From contig NZ_NGUQ01000037.1 in assembly GCF_002179965.1 (NCBI RefSeq), positions 496,001-560,000 on the forward strand: a stretch of 64,000 nt of DNA, in the 5' to 3' direction. This stretch comes from Pandoraea sp. PE-S2T-3 (GTDB lineage: Bacteria > Pseudomonadota > Gammaproteobacteria > Burkholderiales > Burkholderiaceae). The notes beneath the pieces are model-generated. The model was not told where the DNA came from. It made no database searches and worked only from the letters and a program-made list of their open reading frames with translations. Every line of letters begins with the position of its first letter. The stretch's first letter is position 1. This document shows positions 29,406-38,594 of this stretch, piece by piece. The position numbers and the translations under genes were made by a program.

Positions 29406-29462
29406 GAATTCTGTCACATTCGCACCGGCTTTGCCAAGCGGAAAGCCGTTTTATCGGGGATG

Positions 29463-30443
29463 TCAGCCGATGGCGTTGGGAAGTGTCGCATCTGCGACAC
29501 GGATCGGGCGGGGGATGAGTTTGAGTTGCAGGAAGGTGTCGGCGATGCGCTGTTGCGCCTCCAGCACCGGTTTCGAGACGGGTTTGTAAATGTGGGCGTA
29601 GTGCCGCAGTCCCTTCTCGATGATCTTCGCGTCCAGCCCCTGAATCGGCGCGAGCTTGGCGGCGGCCCCGGCGTAATCCGCGCGAATCTGCTGACCGGTT
29701 TCACTCAGCGCGTCGAGCGTTGCCTTGATGACATCGGCGCGCTTCTCGGCGAAGGTCCGCTGGCTCAGGAAGAACTGATGGTGATCGGCCGCGCCCTCGG
29801 CATTGGCCAGCAAGCGCACCGGACTCTGTTCGAGCACGGCGGAGAAAAACGGATCCCAGATCGCCCACGCGTCGACCGAGCCACGCTCGAGCGCGGCGCG
29901 CGCGTCGGCCGGGGCGAGATAGACCGGTTCGATGTCGCCGAAGTCGAGTCCATGTTTGCGCAGCAGGGCGATGATGAACCAATGGACATCCGAGCCCTTG
30001 TTGAACGCGACCTTGCGCCCCTTGAGATCGGCGACTGTCTTGATCGGCGAGGTGTTGGCGACGACGACCCCTTCGGCCAACGGCGTCGGAATCTCATAGG
30101 CGCTGTAGACGAAGTCGGCCCCGGCGGCCTGTGCAAACACCGGCGGCGCTTCTCCCACGTAACCGAAATCGATCGCGCCGACGTTCAGGCCTTCGAGCAA
30201 CTGCGGCCCGGCGGCAAACTCGGCCCATGTCACCTGCACGCCCAGCGGGCGCAGCCTGGCTTCCAGTGAACCGTTTGCCTTGGCGAGCACCAGCGTGCTC
30301 GCGGCCTTCTGATAGCCGATACGGAATTTGCCCGCTTCGAAGGCGGCGCGTGCCGGCAAGGCTAAGGAGGCGGTGCCGGCCGCAGCGCATGCGCCGAGCA
30401 GCGTGAGAAATTGTCGACGAGTCGGATTGCCGGAGTGCGCCAT
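29463..30443 (-). CDS. Sulfonate-type ABC substrate-binding protein, Tat-exported
   Basis: 326 residues with a twin-arginine signal (NPTRRQFLTLLG) and an SsuA/TauA-like fold: KFRIGYQKAASTLVLAKANG, LEGLNVGAIDFGYVGEAPP, DLKGRKVAFNKGSDVHW. Periplasmic capture of an aliphatic sulfonate is likely. It stands alone: the gene upstream encodes a glycosyltransferase and no permease or ATPase adjoins. Start ATG 30443 is where the Tat signal begins. Confidence 0.85.
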   Translation of the reverse strand: MAHSGNPTRRQFLTLLGACAAAGTASLALPARAAFEAGKFRIGYQKAASTLVLAKANGSLEARLRPLGVQVTWAEFAAGPQLLEGLNVGAIDFGYVGEAPPVFAQAAGADFVYSAYEIPTPLAEGVVVANTSPIKTVADLKGRKVAFNKGSDVHWFIIALLRKHGLDFGDIEPVYLAPADARAALERGSVDAWAIWDPFFSAVLEQSPVRLLANAEGAADHHQFFLSQRTFAEKRADVIKATLDALSETGQQIRADYAGAAAKLAPIQGLDAKIIEKGLRHYAHIYKPVSKPVLEAQQRIADTFLQLKLIPRPIRVADATLPNAIG

Positions 30444-30531
30444 ATGCGTTGCCCGTATCAGAAGAGACTGTGGACGTCCGATTATCCATACCGGTCTCGC
30501 ACGGGCAACGAAGCGATAGTGCTTTAGATAT

Positions 30532-32154
30532 TCAGCGCTGCGGCGCAATGTAGGCAACGCACATCGTCACCGGTTCTGCGCCGCCGTGATACGAGAACGG
30601 CACCGTCTCGTACGCGTCGATTTCCAGATCGGGCCATTGCACCAGTGTCTTGCCGAAACCGGCTCTGCGGCATGGCCGCCCCGGGTGGCCCAGCAGCATT
30701 GCGCCGTGAGCGCGCACCTCGGCGGCGTCGATATCCTTCGTATAGATGTTGGGCCGGTGTTCGGGTGACCAGCGCATCAGCAAATGCGGATTACCCCGCG
30801 CATAGAACGTCACCCACTTGGCGACATTGTCATGACCGACGTAGCGCAGCGGCGTGTGATAACGCGTCTGCCAGCGCTGTTCCAACGCGAGACTCGCGGT
30901 CTTCAATCCCACGAATTTCTGCCCGGCGTTGCGGAAATTGGCGCTCAGGAATATCGCGTAACCCGCGAGCACCAGCACCCCAGCCGCAGGCAACCAGCGC
31001 GTGGTTCGCCACAAACGCGCATTCGTGCCGGGCCACACACACGCGGCCAGCAGCGCTGGCGCGGGCACGGCAAATGGTTGCAACCATTCGGAGATGCGGC
31101 CGCCTTCGTGCCATGTGAAGTAGAGCAGGATCGGCACCAGCGGCGGCAACAACACGCACGCGGCAATGGCGACCGGTGAGCAGGCGGGGCCCGTCGTATT
31201 CTGCGAATCGTATGGCACTCGCCAAGGCCAGGTCAGGCGGCCGCCCGTCAAACGCACGATCAGCGCAAGCACGATCAGCGGATAAAACGCGCTCAGTGCC
31301 CCGCACAGCGCACGCGAGTTCAGGCGCGGCTTGATCTGATCGTCGACCCAGCGAAACGCGGCGAAGTCGTGTTGCGCTAGCCAGACGATATTCGGCAGGA
31401 CGATCGCGGCGAAGAGGGCAAGGCCCAGCAGAAACGCCGGGTGCCGGTAGTGTCGGCGTGTCTGCGGTGTACAGAGCGTGACGATGAACATCGTGCCGAG
31501 TAGCGCGAACGTCGAGTATTTCGTCATCGCGGCCAGACCGGCGACGAGTGCAAACACCGGCCAGAGGCGCGGCGTGTCGTACAGCGCCCGAATGAACAAC
31601 CACAGCATCCATGGCCAGAGCATGACCAGCAGAAAGTTGTCGTTGTACGGGAGGATGTCGATGTTGATGGCTCCCGAGACATGCAGGGTCAACATGGCGA
31701 GCCATGCGAGACGCCGGCTGCCCGACAGCCGGTGCGCAAGGTGCCAGACACCGAGCATGCCGATGGCGACACCCGCAAAATGCGACGCGTACCAATAGAG
31801 ACTCAGGGCATTGCCTTCCAGTCCCAGCGCGGGCCACATCGAGAGGCCGACGAGCCACGGATTCTTCGGCGTACCCCATTCGGCATTGCGTGCCCAGTTG
31901 AACGCTTCGACGGCGTCGAAGGGCACCGTGGGATCGAGCATCGCGCTCACCAGCGACCAGATCACGGCATAGAGCGCAACGTAAGCGGCGGGCGATCTTA
32001 TGGCCGCCGCCGCGAATCGTCTGATGCGGCTCGGGCGGGCGGCTATTGGCCGGGGGCGTGACGACAGATCGGCGAGGCCTCCCGACGCAAAGCCGGCAGC
32101 CATCGAGGCCGAAGGGAACACGGGTTCCGAAGCGGAGATTTGGGTTTTTCGCAT
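30532..32154 (-). CDS. Glycosyltransferase family 39-like (ArnT/PMT) membrane protein
   Basis: 540 residues with a cytoplasmic N-terminus of about 50 residues and roughly ten to twelve hydrophobic segments, then a soluble C-terminal domain of about 110 residues. The acidic first loop (DPTVPFDAVEAFNWARNAEWG) is where PMT/ArnT-type enzymes hold the catalytic Asp. It would transfer a sugar from a polyprenyl-phosphate donor in the periplasm, to lipid A, protein or another glycan. No glycan cluster surrounds it. ATG 32154 with GGAG 11 nt upstream. Confidence 0.8.
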   Translation of the reverse strand: MRKTQISASEPVFPSASMAAGFASGGLADLSSRPRPIAARPSRIRRFAAAAIRSPAAYVALYAVIWSLVSAMLDPTVPFDAVEAFNWARNAEWGTPKNPWLVGLSMWPALGLEGNALSLYWYASHFAGVAIGMLGVWHLAHRLSGSRRLAWLAMLTLHVSGAINIDILPYNDNFLLVMLWPWMLWLFIRALYDTPRLWPVFALVAGLAAMTKYSTFALLGTMFIVTLCTPQTRRHYRHPAFLLGLALFAAIVLPNIVWLAQHDFAAFRWVDDQIKPRLNSRALCGALSAFYPLIVLALIVRLTGGRLTWPWRVPYDSQNTTGPACSPVAIAACVLLPPLVPILLYFTWHEGGRISEWLQPFAVPAPALLAACVWPGTNARLWRTTRWLPAAGVLVLAGYAIFLSANFRNAGQKFVGLKTASLALEQRWQTRYHTPLRYVGHDNVAKWVTFYARGNPHLLMRWSPEHRPNIYTKDIDAAEVRAHGAMLLGHPGRPCRRAGFGKTLVQWPDLEIDAYETVPFSYHGGAEPVTMCVAYIAPQR

Positions 32155-32291
32155 GGGCGCTTGGACTCCGCGCGCGAGAACCTGTTCGTGCAGTTATGTC
32201 GCAATCCGAACTAGATGAATCGGATGATGAATATTGCGAAGCGCCTTGTTCTAATTGGATTTTTTGACGCTTCGTTTGTCGCAGATTTGCT

Positions 32292-32323
32292 GTTTTCGTT
32301 CATGCTCGTTCACAAACGAAAAC
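32292..32323. repeat. Inverted repeat in AT-rich spacer
   Basis: 9-bp arms GTTTTCGTT (32292-32300) and AACGAAAAC (32315-32323) in a locally AT-rich stretch (about 32210-32350), between two leftward genes. A related element AACGAATGAAAAC follows at once. No T run, so not a clear terminator; it may belong to the glycosyltransferase promoter. Confidence 0.5.
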
Positions 32324-32387
32324 ACATCAAAACGAATGAAAACCAATGGCAACAATTCTGCGCCGGGTTTTGCCGCCCGTGTGGAAT

Positions 32388-32813
32388 TCAATGCGTGTCG
32401 TCGGCGTCGACGAGGGCGTCGACCATCAGCGAAGGATCGACGAGTCGTACGCGCTGATCGACAAAGTAGCCACCGCCTTCCTGATAGCGAAGGTACAGAC
32501 GATCGCACTCGCGGCAGCGGCAGACTTGGCTTCGGTTGTAGGGGAAATAACGGGGTGCGATCGGCGCATCGACTGCCCAGTACGACGTGCCATTCGGATG
32601 AAACTCGGCGAACGTCGGTTCCTGTGTGTCGTTCGGCGCCATGAGTGTTGCGATGGGTTCCAACTGGGCATCGGGCAGCGAATTTGGCAGGCTGGCCCAG
32701 CCGTCGAGCGGGGTCCGGGTGCACGAGCAGGGGGCTGTCGCAGACGGGAGATTCGCCGCCGATTGGGCGAGCGTCAGCAACGCCGTGTAATCAAGGTAGG
32801 GTAGATCGCTCAT
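32388..32813 (-). CDS. Hypothetical Cys-rich protein
   Basis: 141 residues, no signal peptide or membrane segment. Two cysteine clusters stand out: PCSCTRT near residue 30 and VCRCRECDRLYLRY near residue 97, a possible zinc-binding arrangement; the segment after it (GGGYFVDQRVRLVDPSL) looks like a beta-hairpin. I do not recognise the family. The start may be ATG 32813 or TTG three bases upstream; no clear Shine-Dalgarno is visible. Divergent from the tungstate/molybdate-type binding protein; a ModE-like palindrome lies in the shared gap. Confidence 0.6.
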   Translation of the reverse strand: MSDLPYLDYTALLTLAQSAANLPSATAPCSCTRTPLDGWASLPNSLPDAQLEPIATLMAPNDTQEPTFAEFHPNGTSYWAVDAPIAPRYFPYNRSQVCRCRECDRLYLRYQEGGGYFVDQRVRLVDPSLMVDALVDADDTH

Positions 32814-32834
32814 CAAAATCTAATATATGATATT

Positions 32835-32858
32835 CGTTATATAACAACTTATATAACG
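32835..32858. promoter_or_regulatory. ModE-like palindrome before tungstate/molybdate binding protein
   Basis: Perfect 10-bp arms CGTTATATAA (32835-32844) and TTATATAACG (32849-32858) with 4 nt between. The TATAT-rich dyad matches the known type of ModE box that represses molybdate uptake genes when molybdate is plentiful. It ends 11 nt before the GTG start of the binding protein and abuts its GGAG. Confidence 0.75.
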
Positions 32859-32869
32859 GAGTTCCGGCT

Positions 32870-33832
32870 GTGAAGAAGAAGTGGTTTTCTGCGCGCGTCG
32901 TCGCGACGATGAAGCATACCCTGTGTCTCACGGCGGCGGCACTGGCTGTCGCACACGCCAAGGCGGACGAGACGTTCCGTGTCGCGTACGCCGGGTCGAT
33001 GGGTGTCGTGATGGACAAGGCCTTGGGGCCGGCGTTCGCGCAGCGCGAACATGTGACCTATCAGGGGCAAGGCGAGGGCGCCTATGGGCTGGCCCGTTTG
33101 CTGGCGTCGGGACGCTCGACGGCCGATGTCTTCGTCTCGATCACCCCCGGGCCGATGGCCATTCTCAAAGACGCGGGGTTGATCGACGAGGCGGTACCGG
33201 TCGCCAGCACGCGCATGGTGATCGCGTACAACCCGAAGGGCCGCTTTGGCGACGCGTTGCGGCTTGCCGGCAGCGACGCTGCGCACCCGGCTTGGTGGAA
33301 GGTGTTGCAGACGCCGGGGCTGCGCTTCGGCCGGACTGACCCCGCGACCGATCCGCAGGGGCAGAACATCGTGTTCACGCTGATGCTTGCGCAGAAGTAC
33401 TACGACCAGCCGGGGCTGGCCCAATCGGTGCTCGGCGATATTCGCAACCCGCAGCAGGTGTTCGGTGAAGGTGGTCTGCTCACGCGGCTGGAAGCGGGGC
33501 AGGTCGATGCCGCCTCAGGCTATGAGAGTGCCACGCGTTCGGCCAAGCTGCCCTACATCGCGCTGCCGGACGAAATCAACCTGAGCAATCCCGCGTTTGC
33601 CAAGGCTTGGTACGACACAGTCGATTTCTCGCTGCCCGGTGCCGATGGCAAGACCAAGACCGTGCGTCCGCAACCGCTCGTGTTCTACGCCGCCAAGCTG
33701 AAGAATTCGCCGCACCCCGAGGCCGCCGAGCGATTCATCGCGTTCATGACGTCGACACAAGGCCAGCAATTGTTTGATGCGAATGGATATGGCAAGCCGA
33801 AGGGCGACGCGCTGTACCCGCAGCACAACTAA
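32870..33832 (+). CDS. Tungstate/molybdate-type ABC substrate-binding protein
   Basis: 320 residues with a signal peptide (to about AVAHAKA). Resembles WtpA/ModA proteins that bind molybdate or tungstate oxyanions in the periplasm: FRVAYAGSMGVVMDKALGPAF, GLARLLASGRSTADVFVS, TDPATDPQGQN, AASGYESATRSAKLPYIALP. GTG 32870 with GGAG 8 nt upstream. The ModE-like palindrome directly in front supports an oxyanion substrate. Followed 15 nt later by its permease gene. Confidence 0.85.
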   Translation: MKKKWFSARVVATMKHTLCLTAAALAVAHAKADETFRVAYAGSMGVVMDKALGPAFAQREHVTYQGQGEGAYGLARLLASGRSTADVFVSITPGPMAILKDAGLIDEAVPVASTRMVIAYNPKGRFGDALRLAGSDAAHPAWWKVLQTPGLRFGRTDPATDPQGQNIVFTLMLAQKYYDQPGLAQSVLGDIRNPQQVFGEGGLLTRLEAGQVDAASGYESATRSAKLPYIALPDEINLSNPAFAKAWYDTVDFSLPGADGKTKTVRPQPLVFYAAKLKNSPHPEAAERFIAFMTSTQGQQLFDANGYGKPKGDALYPQHN

Positions 33833-33847
33833 GCGGCGCACAAGCAC

Positions 33848-34654
33848 GTGTTGAAGTGGATCCGTGGTACGCCGCGCGCCGTGGCGCGTCTGAGCGATGG
33901 CATCACGTGGATGTTGCTCGCGATTCCATTTGTCGCGCTGGTGGCGCAAACGCCGTGGCGTCATTTCAGGCTTGCTTATGGCGACTGGGATGCCGTCGCG
34001 GTGTCGCTCGGGCTGTCGTGCCTCTCGACGGCGATCGTCGTCGCGCTCGGCACACGTGTGGCACTTTGGCTGGCTACCACGCGCTCGCGCATGGCACGTG
34101 TGGCAGAAGTGCTGGTGCTCGTGGCGCTGATGACGCCACCACTCGCGATGGGCATTCTGCTCGCGTCCGCCTATGGCCCGGTCGGCACCTTTGGTTCGCT
34201 GCTGTCGCGCGCCGGCATTCTGCTCGGCAACAATGCCCCGGCCTTTGTGCTGTCGCAGGTCTACGGCGGACTGCCTTACTTCATTCTCGCGGCGCGCGCA
34301 GCCTTCGAGGCCGTGCCGCCCGTGCTGCCGATGGCCGCCAGCACGCTCGGTGCGACGCCATGGCGTGTGTTCCGGCACGTGACGTTGCCACTCGCGCGCG
34401 GCGGTCTGACCACCGGTCTGGTCATCGCGTGGGTGCGTGTCATCGGCGAGTTCGGCATCGTGATGATCTTCGCGTACTTTCCGCAAGGCATTCCGGTCAA
34501 GCTCTACGTCAACCTGCAAAACGACGGGTTGGGCGCTGTCTACGCGTTGCTCTGGTTGCTGCTGGTAGTGGCGTTGCCGCTGCCGATCGTGGTGTTGATG
34601 CGCGCACGCCGCAGCCACCGGCGAACCACTGGCGAGGATGACACGGTGTACTGA
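33848..34654 (+). CDS. Tungstate/molybdate-type ABC permease
   Basis: 268-residue permease of the ModB/WtpB group with about six helices and the EAA loop AASTLGATPWRVFRHVTLPLARGG. It would form the channel for the upstream binding protein. GTG start at 33848 without a clear Shine-Dalgarno, so translational coupling to the upstream gene is likely. No ATPase gene follows; the next gene is an esterase 128 nt away, so the ATPase must be encoded elsewhere or be shared. Confidence 0.85.
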   Translation: MLKWIRGTPRAVARLSDGITWMLLAIPFVALVAQTPWRHFRLAYGDWDAVAVSLGLSCLSTAIVVALGTRVALWLATTRSRMARVAEVLVLVALMTPPLAMGILLASAYGPVGTFGSLLSRAGILLGNNAPAFVLSQVYGGLPYFILAARAAFEAVPPVLPMAASTLGATPWRVFRHVTLPLARGGLTTGLVIAWVRVIGEFGIVMIFAYFPQGIPVKLYVNLQNDGLGAVYALLWLLLVVALPLPIVVLMRARRSHRRTTGEDDTVY

Positions 34655-34782
34655 ACATGCGCGCCGGCCATCGATTCCATCCCCTGAAAATCATTTCAAA
34701 TGTTAATCTTTCGGGCGCCCGGCATTCAGAGCCGGGTGTTCTGGATAACTAGACAGCGTCACGATTTCCCCCAGGAGGGTAT

Positions 34783-35688
34783 GTGTTCAAGATGTTCGGT
34801 CAAACCGGTGCGAGCTTCGCACGACAAGTGGCGACGGGTGTCATCGCCGCAGCAGCACTGAGCAGTTCGTTCGCCAACGCGAGCGAGGTGCTTTCCAGCG
34901 AGGTGTACAGCAAGAACCTGTCGCGCCCGCTCACGTATAACGTCTATCTGCCGACGGGCTATGAATCGTCGGGCAAGACCACGTACCCGGTGCTGTATCT
35001 GCTGCACGGCAACGATGGCGTGCGTAACGACTGGGTGGTCAAGGGCCATATGCAGTCGACGATGGACAAATTGATCAGCCACGGCGACATTCCCCCGGCC
35101 ATCGTGATCATGCCGGACGCCAATACCAACTGGTATGTCGATCTGAAAGAACGCATGGAGACGGCGTTCTTCAGCGAGTTGATTCCCCACGTCGAGAAAA
35201 CGTACCGCACGATCACGACCCGCGATGGCCGTCTGATCGGCGGCCTGTCGATGGGCGGGTATGGCGCGCTGCGTTACGTGCTCAAGTACCCGGAGAAGTT
35301 CAAGGCGGCGGCGCTGCTCAGTCCGGCGATCTACAACCCGGAACCGCCCAAGGATTCGTCGGCCCGCTTCGTGAAGGTGTTTGCCGAACCCAATACGGGC
35401 GGCGAGTACAGTGCGCGCGTCTGGCAGGCGAACAACTATCCGGTGTTCTTCGACGCGTTTCTGAAGAAGGGCATCAAGGTGCCGATGTACATCAACTCGG
35501 GCGATGACGACGACTTCAACATCGAGTCGGAAGCCACGCGTTTTTATGAATTGCTGCGCGCCAACAAGCAACCGGCCGAGCTTCGCATCGTGGATGGCAA
35601 GCACGAGTGGCCGGTCTGGTCGAGCACGCTGCCCGACGCGCTGAAGTACATCTTCCGCGACGTGCAACGTCCGCAACGTCAGGACTAA
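34783..35688 (+). CDS. Exported esterase, alpha/beta hydrolase (esterase D / antigen-85-like)
   Basis: 301 residues with a signal peptide (ending near SSFANAS). The putative-esterase fold shows YPVLYLLHGND (oxyanion region), nucleophile Ser in GLSMGGYGAL, and late acid/His positions around DDDDFN and GKHEWPVW. Hydrolyses an ester outside the cytoplasm; family members act on feruloyl or acyl esters. Start GTG 34783 with AGGAGG 4-5 nt upstream; ATG 34792 is an alternative. Followed by a strong terminator. Confidence 0.85.
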   Translation: MFKMFGQTGASFARQVATGVIAAAALSSSFANASEVLSSEVYSKNLSRPLTYNVYLPTGYESSGKTTYPVLYLLHGNDGVRNDWVVKGHMQSTMDKLISHGDIPPAIVIMPDANTNWYVDLKERMETAFFSELIPHVEKTYRTITTRDGRLIGGLSMGGYGALRYVLKYPEKFKAAALLSPAIYNPEPPKDSSARFVKVFAEPNTGGEYSARVWQANNYPVFFDAFLKKGIKVPMYINSGDDDDFNIESEATRFYELLRANKQPAELRIVDGKHEWPVWSSTLPDALKYIFRDVQRPQRQD

Positions 35689-35717
35689 GCTAGCCGTCAA
35701 TCGCTGGCTGAAGAAAA

Positions 35718-35757
35718 GCCCCGTGCGCTTCGATGAAGCGAATCACGGGGCTTTTTT
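35718..35757 (+). terminator. Rho-independent terminator after esterase
   Basis: 8-bp stem GCCCCGTG/CACGGGGC (35718-35725 with 35744-35751), an 18-nt loop that can itself pair CGCTTC with GAAGCG, then six T. It lies between the convergent esterase and dgdA genes; A-rich sequence on the other side lets it work in both directions. Confidence 0.85.
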
Positions 35758-35774
35758 ACGACTGAAGCAACGCG

Positions 35775-37121
<1,347 letters not shown>

Positions 37122-37151
37122 TCAACCGCTTGCAGTCTAAGCAGCGCTCTG

Positions 37152-37182
37152 CTTTCATAGAAGCGAATAATGCTAATGAAAG
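37152..37182. promoter_or_regulatory. Inverted repeat in dgdA-dgdR intergenic region
   Basis: CTTTCAT (37152-37158) and ATGAAAG (37176-37182), 17 nt apart, between the divergent genes. Candidate DgdR site; it covers the first possible start codon of dgdR, arguing for the downstream TTG start. Confidence 0.45.
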
Positions 37183-38090
37183 ATAGAAGGGAATCTAATA
37201 CCTTGAGCCTCTCACTGGACATCGATCTGCTGCGCTCGTTTGTCGCCATCGCGCAAGCGGGCTCGCTGAGCCGTGCGGCGCAGCGCATTTCGCGCACACA
37301 GTCGGCGCTGAGCCAGCAGATGAAGCGGCTGGAAGAAGTGGTCGATCAGCCGCTATTGCAGCGCACCGGACGTGGCGTGGTGTTGACGGGGGCCGGCGAG
37401 CGCTTGCTCGGGCACGCCCAGCGCCTGCTTCGGCTGCATGACGAAGCGCTGGCCGATATGACGGGGAAGGGCCTGAGCGGCACCCTTCGGTTTGGGTGTC
37501 CCGACGACTACGCCGCAGCGTTCCTGCCCGATCTGCTGCGGCAGTTCGCCAGCCAGCATCCTCAGGCGCTGGTGGAAGTGATCTGCGAGCCGACGCCCCG
37601 GTTATTGGAGCAATTGGCGCGCCACGCACTGGATCTGGCGCTGATTTCGCTGCCGGACACCTTGCCGCCCGGCGCCGTTGGCGACGACATCATCCGCCGC
37701 GAGCCGCTGGTCTGGATCGGCAGCCCGGGGCTCGAAGCGGCACTTTTCGATCCGCTGCTGCCGCGTGAGCCCGTACCCTTGGCGCTATCCGATCCGGACA
37801 CGCTGGACCACATCGCCGCCTGCGAGGCCCTGCAAGCGGCGGGCGTGCCTTACCGAATCGCCTATGCGAGCAGCAATTTGGCGGGACTGACGGCACTGGC
37901 ACGTTCCGGGCAGGCGCTGGCGGTCATGACCCAGACGGCGGTGCCATCGGACCTGCACGTGCTGAACGGTGTTCCCGGGCTGCCGCCGCTGCCGTCGGTC
38001 GGGATTACGGTAAAGTTCGACCGGGCCCGCCCGAATCATCTGTCGCAGGCGTTTGCCGATCACATCCGGCACACCCTGCCGATGTTGTAA
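37170..38090 (+). CDS. dgdR: LysR-family regulator of dialkylglycine decarboxylase
   Basis: 306 residues from ATG 37170, or about 295 from TTG 37203, which has AAGGGA about 10 nt upstream and gives a normal LysR N-terminus just before DIDLLRSF. HTH LSRAAQRISRTQSALSQQMKRLE; effector domain RFGCPDDYAAAFLPDLLRQFA. Divergent from dgdA as in B. cepacia, where DgdR represses dgdA until a dialkylglycine is present. Assignment rests mainly on that synteny. Confidence 0.88.
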   Translation: MLMKDRRESNTLSLSLDIDLLRSFVAIAQAGSLSRAAQRISRTQSALSQQMKRLEEVVDQPLLQRTGRGVVLTGAGERLLGHAQRLLRLHDEALADMTGKGLSGTLRFGCPDDYAAAFLPDLLRQFASQHPQALVEVICEPTPRLLEQLARHALDLALISLPDTLPPGAVGDDIIRREPLVWIGSPGLEAALFDPLLPREPVPLALSDPDTLDHIAACEALQAAGVPYRIAYASSNLAGLTALARSGQALAVMTQTAVPSDLHVLNGVPGLPPLPSVGITVKFDRARPNHLSQAFADHIRHTLPML

Positions 38091-38251
38091 CCGAAGGTAA
38101 AAGACGCCGGTGATGGCCCCGGCGGACGGCATTTGTTGGACAATTGCGGGTTGTTTCAGCGCGCGTCGGCGCGTCTGGCTGTTTTGTTGAAGCGCGAGCG
38201 TCCGCTATCCGGAAACTCGTTCCCCATCAGTTCTGTATCGAAGAGGTCGAT

Positions 38252-38380
38252 ATGCTGTCGCGTTGCCTGGCGTTTTTCTTGTTGGTCGGTTCGTTGTTCG
38301 CGCTCGCGGGCTGCAACACGGTGGATGGCGTCGGTCAGGATATCTCGGGTGCTGCACGCACCGTGAAGAAGGCCCTCTAA
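38252..38380 (+). CDS. Entericidin-like small lipoprotein
   Basis: 42 residues with a lipoprotein signal peptide and lipobox LAGC, then the entericidin pattern NTVDGVGQDISGAARTV and a basic tail. Entericidins are small membrane lipoproteins linked to stress and programmed lysis in enterobacteria; in betaproteobacteria the function is mostly unknown. ATG 38252 with AAGAGG 5 nt upstream. Independent of the dgd genes and of the sulfur block that follows, as far as can be seen. Confidence 0.88.
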   Translation: MLSRCLAFFLLVGSLFALAGCNTVDGVGQDISGAARTVKKAL

Positions 38381-38594
38381 GCCGTTCCGAAACCGTTGTT
38401 GTATCTGGCGGAACGGCGATTGCCAACGTGAATATCTTAATGAAAAGCCGTTGGTTCCGTTTCGCTGAACGCGTGCCTATAGTCGCTGCCACGGTTGCGC
38501 AGACGAATGCGCGAACCCGCCGAGGTGCGGGTAGCGTCGTCTTGCTGCCGGCATCGGGCCGCCCGGCCCGGTGAGTTCACCGACGGCAGGCACG

